Shown here piece after piece: positions 13,201-20,546 of a DNA stretch of 22,532 bases (within the stretch, counting starts at the first letter, position 1; the number at the start of each line of letters is the position of its first letter). The stretch is from Acephala macrosclerotiorum (taxonomy: Eukaryota > Ascomycota > Leotiomycetes > Helotiales > Mollisiaceae). The position numbers were made by a program, and so were the translations under genes. The notes beneath the pieces were generated by a model. That model was not told the origin of the DNA, did not search any database, and saw only the letters and a list, made by a program, of their open reading frames with translations. The DNA lies in NCBI GenBank assembly GCA_014904845.1, contig MU119740.1, forward strand, positions 1 to 22,532, given 5' to 3'.

Positions 13201-13607
13201 TAAATATAAAATATATTTAATATTTTATTAAATATTATTACTATTATCAAATATATAATAAATTATTTAAAAAATTTAAATTTATTTTATAAAATAATTA
13301 TAAGTTTAATTATTTTATTATTATTGATATTTTATATTTAAATAAAAAATTAAAATTGTAAATAATAAATTTAAATAATAATATTTTAAATAATTAAATT
13401 CTTAAAAAATATATTAAATCGATATATATTAAAAACTATCGAATTATTTCATTTATAATATAAAAAAAAAATTCTCGTTTATAGAATTTCGATAATATAT
13501 AAAAATAATAATAATTAAAATTAAAAATTTTTTTATCGAAATTTATAATAATATAAAAAAAATAAAAAAATATTACATTTTATTATAACGAGTTTATAAA
13601 ATTACTA
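10202..13607 (+). pseudogene. Gag-protease-integrase of Copia element D, truncated
   Basis: Leader, gag, protease and most of integrase of a + strand Copia element, colinear with about 14408-17650 of the younger element. The nucleocapsid knuckle is recognisable at 12318-12359: the three positions held by Cys are TAT, TAC and TAT (Tyr), and the final His is also Tyr. The integrase core follows: the first catalytic Asp survives (GAT, 13326-13328), the second is Asn (AAT, 13457-13459), and the Glu position falls in a run of Lys codons near 13560-13570. Similarity stops about 13605, inside integrase; RT, RNase H and 3' LTR are missing. A GC-containing patch follows immediately. Many in-frame stops; non-functional. 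Confidence 0.7.
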
Positions 13608-13769
13608 GAGTTTTAACGGCGTTTCGCGCTTTTTAATATATTAAAAAAACAAATAAAAATTTAATTTTATAATTATTTTTATTAAAAAAATTTAATTTAA
13701 TATTTTTATTTAAAATTATATTTAAAATTATTTTAAAAAATTAAAAATTAAAAAAATTAAAAAATTTAA

Positions 13770-13802
13770 AAATCTCGTTCAAATCTCGTTTAAATCTCGC
13801 TT
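13770..13802. repeat. 11-bp tandem repeat, three units
   Basis: AAATCTCGTTC, AAATCTCGTTT, AAATCTCGCTT in direct tandem. The units differ only by C/T changes at the last three positions, and each keeps its CpG. Confidence 0.75.
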
Positions 13803-14194
13803 ATTTTCAATTAATTTTTATAATATATTAAATTTTGTTATTTAATTATATTAAAATAATATATAAAATTAAATAAAAAATTAATAAAAATTTATTTTAA
13901 ATTTAATAAAAATTAAATATTATATAATAATTAATATATTAAATTTTAAAAATAATATTATATTTTAATTTTATAAATTAAATAAATATAATATAAAAAA
14001 ATATATATTTTACAAAAATTTAAATTTGTTTAATATTTATATAATTAATAAATATATTAATTATAATTATTTTTTGAAAAATATATAAAATTAAATATAT
14101 ATTATTTAAATAATAATAATTATTAATTTTATTTATATATTTTATATATTAATAAACAAATTATAAAATTTATATTAAAAACGAATTTTTAAAT

Positions 14195-14199
14195 AATAT
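14195..14199. repeat. Target site duplication, left (AATAT)
   Basis: AATAT precedes the TG of the 5' LTR and is repeated exactly at 20542-20546 after the CA of the 3' LTR. Five base pairs is the usual duplication for Ty1/copia integrases. Confidence 0.85.
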
Positions 14200-14407
14200 T
14201 GTAAATACAATATTAGTTTAGTAGTCACGTGCGGCACTAGGCCAAATCGGGACTAGCGCCGCTTGCGTTAGAGTTGAGGTTATATTTTTCAACTTTTGCG
14301 TACTTACTAGATTTAGAACTAATAATCAATCAACGAATTATTCAATTTATTTGTTTATTTCGTTTTTAGTTTATTACTAGTAATAAATATTTTTAGTAAT
14401 ACTAATA
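14200..14407 (+). repeat. 5' LTR of element E
   Basis: 208 bp, starting TGTAAATACAATATTAG and ending ACTAATA, where the partner ends ACTAACA. Against the 3' LTR there are 11 differences, all C/T or G/A; eight have the AT-richer base here. It contains the element's only GC-rich segment, a CACGTG at 14226-14231 that overlaps a hairpin at 14231-14262. The transcription start and polyadenylation signals that a retrotransposon LTR must hold cannot be placed by eye. Confidence 0.9.
14226..14262. promoter_or_regulatory. CACGTG motif plus hairpin in 5' LTR
   Basis: CACGTG (14226-14231) is a palindromic E-box-type sequence. The hairpin has arms GCGGCACTAG (14231-14240) and CTAGCGCCGC (14253-14262) with a 12-nt loop; 9 of 10 positions pair, and the one A-C mismatch would be a G-C pair before a G-to-A change. 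Both are present in the 3' LTR (20360-20396). A promoter or RNA-structural role is only an inference from location and preservation. Confidence 0.5.
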
Positions 14408-15060
14408 TTAATTAGTAGTTGTTCAATTAATTATAGAATAGTTAAATTTTTATTTAAAAAAGACTAACTTATAAAAAGAAATAAATTCTTTAAATAGTTT
14501 GTTTTTTGTAAAAAAGTATTTAAAATAATCAATATACTTTCGAAAAAACGAGAATCTATAAAAACTCTCTTATAGAAACGCGCTGAAAGTATCGAGACTA
14601 TTAAAGACTTAAAGAGAATAATGCGAGAGTAGTTCCAAGTCTATACTTACTTTTCAAATTTGCGTTTACTACGCAAAATAATAACGTTTACAAAAGACGA
14701 ATAGAAAAGCGCGAGAGCGATTTTAAACTTATATTAATCTACTCGAACTTACGTTAAAAACGAACTCTCAAAAAAAGTTTTACGCTTTTATTTATCATTT
14801 GATTAAAAGCACATAAATATCAATAATAATACTTACTCGAACTCGAATCAAAACTTTCAACTTTTTTATTATTTACTGCGCAATTATTTCTTAAAATAAC
14901 GAACTTATTTAAAATTAAGTTTTTTTACGATAAAAACAAATAAAGAAAAAATTTCAATTTTACGAATAATAAAAATCTCAATAAAACAATATTAAATAAA
15001 TATATTTTTTATCGCTTTAAAGTATATAAAAAGAAAAAATACTTTGATTACAATCTATAA
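14408..15060 (+). other. Untranslated leader of element E
   Basis: Starts with TTAATTAGTAGTTG right after the LTR, a sequence shared (as TTAATTAATAATT) by all four post-LTR positions in the window, so it most likely contains the tRNA primer site; I could not match it to a particular tRNA. No frame stays open, stops are frequent in the frame used downstream, and I see no conserved motif. The start codon of gag-pol cannot be fixed: it could lie within this stretch or shortly after it. Confidence 0.5.
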
Positions 15061-16560
15061 AAATACTTTTAAAAAAACTTTAAAAATTGCTTGTAAAAGA
15101 TTTTACGTTTAATACACAAGAATTTTATACGCTGTTTACGAGACTTTTTACGTATTTACGAAATTTAAATATCGAAAAATAGAAAATTTATTATCAATAA
15201 TTTAAAAAAAGTTTTTCAACAAAAAATTTTTATAAATAAATACAAATAAAAATCGTCGATCAATTGAAAAATAAAGATTTTTTCTCTCGATAAAATCGAT
15301 TAATTCAATTAACAAATCAAAGTATTTTAGTACTAATATTCAATAATCAAAGTATAATCATTTTTACGATTTCAATTATTAGTACGAATCTTTTTACTAC
15401 GAATACGATTATCTCTACGAATATTTTTTATATTCTTTTTATTGTAATTCTTTTTACAAATACGAATTTGTTTAATGTAATACAAAATACTCAATTTATT
15501 TACTAGTAATCTTTTTAATAGTAATCGAATCAATATAACAATCTATAGAATATCTCTATTAAATTACTTATGAACTTGATAAAAATTTATATTAATAATA
15601 AGAAATATAGTAAAGAATTATACGATATTCTTAATTGTAAATTATCGATATTTTATAATTATTATAATAAAATCGAATTATCTCAAAATTAATACGACAA
15701 AGTATTTTCTATTAGTTTTATAAAACGTATAAACGCGTTTTATTTTAATAGACTTTTAAAAAAAGGTTTCGATTTTATTATACTAGTAATAATAATAAAA
15801 ATCCATTTCGAGACTAAAAAAAATCGCTAGTTATATATGTTTTTATAGAGAAAAACAACTTTAGTAAAAATTATTACGATTAATTTAATAAAAATTAAAT
15901 TGAAATGTTTACAAATACTTTTCGATCAATTTCAAAAGATTCAATTAAATTTATTACTAGAATATTAAACGAAATATAGTTTGCGAAATTAAATTATTAA
16001 TATTTATTGAAATATTGAAAAATGCAATTTTATTCTTTATAAGTCTATTAATACTTTTGAAAGCGTTTACATTAAATTGCGATCAATAGTAGATATTACG
16101 ACGCGATTACGTAAAATATAGTAATATAATTTAAATTTTATTTTTTAAGATCAAAAAAAAGACGAGTTCGATTAAAATTAGATTGATTATATTTATAGAA
16201 AATGAAACAAAAAACGCGATCGAGTATAAAATCGAGAATATTGAAATCGAAAAAACTTTCGAGATAAATATCGTAGAAATTATAGATTTCAAGAAAAATT
16301 ATATTAAAAAAAATACTATATTTATAGTAAATCGAAATACTAATTAATAAAGCATATAATAAAAAAATAATAATAAGTATATACAAAGTTTCGATAATAA
16401 GTCTAATATACGATAAATCGAGATATTACAATAGTTTATTATTAGAGTTTTTTCATTAAAATCGAAAAAATAAAAAGTTTATTGAAAAATAATCAAGTAA
16501 TAAAAATTGATCAATTGTTGATAAATATAGAAATAGAAAACGAGAAAAAGAATTATTTTA
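15060..16560 (+). pseudogene. gag: gag of element E (capsid and nucleocapsid)
   Basis: Gag would form the particle in which reverse transcription takes place. In the frame shared with pol, recognisable capsid segments include YSKELYDILN (15606-15635), the stretch around FYFNRLLKKGF (15735-15770) and ILFDQFQKIQLNLL (near 15925-15965). The basic, Arg-rich nucleocapsid follows (about 16150-16310) and then a knuckle at 16314-16355 spaced X2-X4-X4: the first three metal ligands, expected to be Cys, are all Tyr (TAC 16314, TAT 16323, TAC 16338); His at 16353 remains; the residue after the third ligand is a TAA stop, likely from Trp. Frequent TAA/TAG. The exact start is unknown. A - strand open stretch across 16138-16386 is a shadow. 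Confidence 0.7.
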
Positions 16561-17063
16561 TTGAGTTTAAAAAAATCGATAATATGCAAACAATAATTAT
16601 TTTAAATAATTAATTTACTCGTTATATTATTACGAGAGAAAATATATTCAATACTCTATTATTACAATTTGAATTACTTGAATCGAATCAATATTTATTT
16701 TTTATTTTCGAAGATCGATATTTTTCAAAAGTTTTTCAAGGGATTATATCAGATAATAGAATCGCCGAAGTATCAATTGCTGATTAATCGCAATTTATAG
16801 TACTACGAAAACTTGATACTAACGTTCAATTGAATGTATCTACAGTCGAAGTTTATAAGATTCACTTTAATAAAAGTATTATTTTATTGCAAAAAATTAT
16901 TCGAATCGATATTTTATTAAATATTATCACTTTTTACGTTGTTTTTGCAAATACATTTTTCTTATTTTATATTCAAAATATAAATACTATAAATATAAAA
17001 CTCGATAATTTAAAAAATGTTTTGATTCAAAGAAATAAAATCGTTTTTATTGTAAGAAAATAA
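16561..17063 (+). pseudogene. Aspartic protease region of element E
   Basis: The retroviral-type aspartic protease that would cut the polyprotein. In the gag-pol frame, FQGIISDNR holds the presumed active-site Asp at 16752-16754, where the family has Asp-Thr/Ser-Gly; here the next residues are Asn-Arg, so the Gly is lost. It is followed by the downstream beta strands in the best preserved stretch of the element (16830-17063, 77 codons without a stop), containing ITFYVVFANTFFLFYIQ and NIKLDNLKNVL. That open stretch is a remnant of a longer frame: it has no start of its own and ends in a stop (17061) where the Pol frame continues. Assignment to protease rests on position and motif recognition. 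Confidence 0.6.
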
Positions 17064-18110
17064 AACTATTTATAGATATTATTATACTAATGAAAAAAAA
17101 GTTTAATTTGAAATCATTTTATCGATATAAAATTACACTAATTGTATAAACGTTTTAATTATTTATCGATACGACGTTTTGTAAGAATTTTTCAAAAAAT
17201 TAATTATAATATAAATACTAAATATATTCAACATTTTACTAAATATTATTATTATTATTAAATATATAAATAATCACTTAAAAAATTCAAATTTACTCTA
17301 TAAAATAATTATAAATTCAATTACTCGATTATTGTCGACGTTTTATACTTAGATAGAAAACTAGTCTTACAAATAATAAACTCGTTTATAGTATTTCAAA
17401 TTATTAAATTCATGAAAAATATATTTACAAAAACAGTATAAAATATACTACGTATATATTAAATCGATACATATTAAAAATCATTGAATTATATTGTTTA
17501 CGACGTCGAAAAAAATTTCTCGTTTATAGAATTTCGATAAAACGCTAAAATAATAGTGATTAAAATCAAGAAAGTACTCATTGAAATTTATAATAATGTG
17601 AAAAAAGTAAAGAAATATTACATTTTACTACGCCGAATTTACGAGATTATTTACAACGAATTAATCGAAAAATAAATCGATAAAAATATAATCTTATAAA
17701 TAATAATTAAAACTATTAATAATTCGATAAAATCGAACAATATTGTATTTACGCTATTAGTCTTTAGAGTATACTCTAGAATGACTAGTAACGACGCATT
17801 GTTATTATCAATTATTAAAAGAATTAAAGTAATTCGAGTAATTACTAAAAAAGTACGCCGTTTATATATTTAACGTCAAATTAATAATACGCTTTTAATA
17901 AAAAACGATTCAAATACGAAGTCTATACTAGACTTACTAATTCTATTTAAAGTACGCGTTTAATGTAAAAAGAGCGAATAAAAAGAATTATATAAATTAC
18001 TAATAATTAATAGAAAAACATATATAATTAATATGTTTTACGAGTTGATTAGTTTTCGTTTAACGATTGTTAAGTTTTATTACATAAAAAAGAAAGTACC
18101 AAAGATTTAT
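17064..18110 (+). pseudogene. Integrase of element E
   Basis: DDE integrase that would insert the cDNA. The N-terminal zinc-binding (gag-pre-integrase) part is seen around 17170-17270: SIRRFVRIFQ and TKYIQHFTKY, with His/Cys ligand positions turned into five consecutive Tyr codons (17244-17258) and a stop. The core starts near YSIIVDVLYLDRK. First catalytic Asp: 17337-17339 (GAC). Second: 17502-17504 (GAC). The third, expected 35 residues later, falls at 17610-17612, exactly D-35-E spacing, but reads AAG (Lys) instead of Glu. Downstream LLVFRVYSRMT (about 17755-17790) and the SH3-like C-terminal part up to VPKI (18096-18107) are legible. About fifteen in-frame stops. The catalytic Glu loss alone would abolish strand transfer. 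Confidence 0.8.
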
Positions 18111-19400
18111 AATCGAGCTAGTAATCAAAAAAATAATCGAAAAAATCAAAAGAAAATTTTTTGATTTTTTCAATCGAGCAAAGTAAACGAAAAATCAATC
18201 AAAAAACGTGATTAAAAACACTTAAAAAAATCACGAAATAAAAACGTGCGCAACAAAAAATTTAAACAAAATAAACGCTATAATTTTACTAAGAACGACG
18301 AAAAAAATTACGAAAATTTCGACGATCAATTTTTTATTACTATTGTCGAAAAAACTAAGATTTTTATAGTTTTTATAATAAGTAAAAAAAAAGGCGATAT
18401 AAAACTATCGTTAAAACTACAAAAAGAAAATATAATCACAATTTTTAAACAATTATTCGAGGCGTTTTAAAAGAAGAAAATCGATAATTTGATTATAGAA
18501 AAAGTTTTTAACTTCGTTTAATACGATCTTAATAAGTGTATTGAAATTCGAATTTTCAATTCGAGACTAATCAACGAGATCAAAAGTAAAGTTATTGATA
18601 TTTTCTACGAGAAATCGAGACTAGTAATTTAAGAATATAACGACGAAGAAAAGAAAATAATTTTTATGCAATTTTCGATAATATAAAGAGTTAATCAACG
18701 ATTGATTGTCGTTTTAGTACTTTTTTTAGTTTAATTTGTAGACAAAAAGATTAGAATGTAATTTCGTAATATTATTCAAATTTATATTTAGTTTACAACA
18801 AATTTCTAACGATTTATATTAGTACGTTTATCGAAAGAAATTCGCTATTTATATTTACTAGATACGATTATAATTATTTTGAAATTTTTGTATAGGATTA
18901 TAGAGATAAGAATACACTAATAAACTACGTATTATAAGTATTATAAAAAGAAACTGTCTATAGTTACGTCGATATACGATTTTTGTTTTTTAATTACGAT
19001 TATTAAAAGACTTTTCGACGTTGTTAAAATGTAAATCGACGATACGCTTATATTAGTAAAAGAAAGATTCTCTACTCTCGAGAAAAACGAATTTAATAAA
19101 ATTAAATTTTTGATCAAACTTAAAAAAGTCTTAATACTAGAAATACTATTGATTTTCAATAAATGCGTTTTAATTTAATTCGAAAATACGATTCAATTAC
19201 GATAAAAAGATTAAAACAAGAAAATTAAACTAATAAATATTAAATTATTTAATCTTCAAATTGAATACTAAGAACAACGAATTAAAAAAGTTTATATTAC
19301 TACAATTTGTCAATTTAAAACAATTTTCGATTTGTTTATTACTACTCAATATTAAAATCCAACGAAAAAAGAAATTATTACGTTGAATAAAAGATTGAAA
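18111..19400 (+). pseudogene. Reverse transcriptase of element E
   Basis: Copia-type RT (RVT_2 fold) preceded by a charged linker (18111-18340). The open stretch 18246-18470 carries ISKKKGDIKLSLKLQKENI, typical of the start of this RT, and stops after FEAF. Continuing in the same frame: RIFNSRLINEIKSK (about 18555-18596), YEKSRLVI (18606-18629), VNQRLIVVL, and the catalytic box at 19029-19052, codons AAA ATG TAA ATC GAC GAT ACG CTT. Both catalytic Asp residues (19038-19043) are intact, the only copy in the window where they are, but the Gln two codons before is a stop. I count about a dozen in-frame stops from 18468 to 19185, so no RT can be made. A - strand open stretch at 18941-19159 is a shadow. 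Confidence 0.85.
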
Positions 19401-20030
19401 TAGCAAATTAAAAACTTGAATCAAAAATTTAAATATATTACTTTCGATTTGTTTACAACGAAATTCTTCGTTTTTATTGATAGTTCATTTGCAAACAATA
19501 AAGATTTTAATTTTTAGATTGAATATAAAATCATTCTAACAAATGAATACTAATTGAACGATAAAAAATTCGAAATCAAAAGAAATCTCATTTATTATAG
19601 CTCTATTAAAAGCAAACGCGTTATTAGAAGCGTTCTAGTTTTTGAGATATATAGTATAGTAAAAAGAGTCAATATAGCGATCGTAATCGGATTTACTATT
19701 AATATGATTATTTAGTAATTCGATCTTTTTAAAATCTCGATAATCGTTTACATAGACTCATATTCGCTATACGAGTACTTAATCAAGCTGAAAACTACTA
19801 AAAAGAAGCGTCTTATGATCGATATTATAGTTTTTCGTCAATCGTATAAATGTAGAAAGTTGTAAAAAATTCGATGAATTAACGATCAAAATAATCCAAT
19901 GGATACTATAATAAAATCAGTATCTAATAAGACTTTAGAGAAGTTTCTGAATACGAACCACTTTAAGATTCGAATAGAAAAATGAGTTAAAAGAAAAAAG
20001 AACGACAAAAACAGCGCAGAAAACTAAAGA
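19401..20030 (+). pseudogene. RNase H and Pol C-terminus of element E
   Basis: RNase H would remove the RNA strand during reverse transcription. In frame, FFVFIDSSFANNKDF holds the first acidic residue (Asp 19479-19481; family form Asp-Gly-Ser). YIDSYSLYEYLIKL holds another conserved Asp at 19755-19757. Between them are the helices around KSKRVIRSVLVFEIYSIVK. The end motif NNPMDTIIK (about 19890-19916) corresponds to the family's Asn-Pro-Ala-Asp-x-x-Thr-Lys, and NKTLEKFLNTNH follows. A TGA at 19983-19985 replaces a position that is usually Trp, so the original protein continued beyond; its true end, probably near 20030, is uncertain. Fewer stops here than in RT. Confidence 0.75.
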
Positions 20031-20333
20031 GAATACTTATTAAAAGAAAATAAAAAAAAAAAAATTTTTGCGTTGTATTTCGAATCTTGTGACTATTTGA
20101 TTTATAAGACTAAAAAAGAGAGAATTACTTTAATCTCGGCGCTTATAACCCTCGACGAATTTCGAGAACAGCACTAGTTCACTAGCGTTGTTCTCAAAGT
20201 TTAGTCACATGATTTTTGCATTGGAATATCAGCGAGTTTTACGTATCAACGAACTATAGTAAAAAAAGAAAATAATAGCGTCTTTTAAATGATTGAATTA
20301 AACTAGTTCTTGTCACAAAGAAAGAACTGCCAA
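20031..20333 (+). other. 3' untranslated region of element E
   Basis: No conserved protein motif between the end of RNase H and the 3' LTR. It has higher GC than the coding part (for example ATCTCGGCGCTTATAACCC at 20131-20149). It carries a long hairpin at 20158-20201 and a 7-bp stem (AGTTCTT/AAGAACT, 20305-20311 and 20322-20328) ending five bases before the LTR, where a polypurine tract is expected. The purine run AAAGAAAGAA (20317-20326) may be that tract, although it is not adjacent to the LTR. Confidence 0.5.
20158..20201. other. Long imperfect hairpin in element 3' UTR
   Basis: Two 20-nt arms (20158-20177 and 20182-20201) around a TTCA loop. Sixteen positions are Watson-Crick pairs, two are G-T, and two are A-C; every imperfection can be explained by one C-to-T or G-to-A change from a perfect pair. 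The inner part GCACTAG/CTAGCG resembles the LTR hairpin (GCACTAG/CTAGCGC). It could be an intrinsic RNA structure of the element or the trace of a small inverted-repeat insertion. Confidence 0.65.
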
Positions 20334-20541
20334 TGTGAATACAATATTAGTTTAGTAATCACGTGCGGCACTAGGCCAGATCGGGACTAGCGCCGCTTGC
20401 GCTAGAGTTGAGATTATATCTTTCAACTTTTGCGCATTTACTAGATTTAGAACTAATAATCAATCAACGAATTATTCAATTTATTTGTTTATTTCGTTTT
20501 TAGTTTATTACTAGTAATAAATATCTCTAGTAATACTAACA
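20334..20541 (+). repeat. 3' LTR of element E
   Basis: 208 bp from TGTGAATACAATATTAG to AGTAATACTAACA, with canonical TG and CA ends. Same length as the 5' LTR with no indel between them. It contains CACGTG at 20360-20365 and the hairpin arms 20365-20374 and 20387-20396. Three of the 11 differences from the 5' LTR have the AT-richer base here. Confidence 0.92.
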
Positions 20542-20546
20542 AATAT
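20542..20546. repeat. Target site duplication, right (AATAT)
   Basis: Exact copy of 14195-14199, directly after the CA of the 3' LTR. Confidence 0.85.

Larger units (their letters stand above)
13608..14199. other. AT-rich sequence without genes, left of element E
   Basis: No open frame and no similarity that I can see to the Copia interior. It begins with a patch that is unusually GC-containing for this region (AACGGCGTTTCGCGCT, 13616-13631). It holds an 11-bp triplicate at 13770-13802 and then becomes almost pure A/T to the target duplication at 14195. It was continuous with 20547 onward before element E inserted. Confidence 0.5.
14200..20541 (+). mobile_element. Ty1/copia LTR retrotransposon E, complete but defective
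   Basis: A complete 6342-bp element: 208-bp LTRs at both ends, perfect 5-bp target duplication, and one reading frame (codons starting at positions divisible by 3) carrying gag with a zinc knuckle, aspartic protease, integrase, RT and RNase H. Integrase before RT defines Ty1/copia rather than Ty3/gypsy. The LTRs differ at 11 positions, all transitions, so it is younger than the other copies but already mutated. Gln-to-stop, Trp-to-stop, Cys-to-Tyr and Glu-to-Lys changes disable every protein. It inserted into AT-rich sequence beyond the truncated end of element D. Similarity to known ascomycete Copia polyproteins is by recognition of motifs, not by search. Confidence 0.9.

Noticed and set aside
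16138..16386. 82-codon open stretch on the - strand
   Set aside because: It lies antisense to the nucleocapsid part of element E, whose + strand frame is supported by motifs before and after it. The membrane-like look comes from A-rich codons read backwards.
16830..17063. Stand-alone 77-residue gene with a TTG start
   Set aside because: The frame continues on both sides as protease and integrase of the same polyprotein, and there is no start signal; kept only as part of the pseudogene.
18246..18470. Stand-alone 74-residue basic protein with a GTG start
   Set aside because: It matches the linker and first part of Copia RT and reads on in the same frame after a mutation-type stop.
18941..19159. 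72-codon open stretch on the - strand
   Set aside because: It is antisense to the RT catalytic region of element E; the + strand reading shows the Asp-Asp box.
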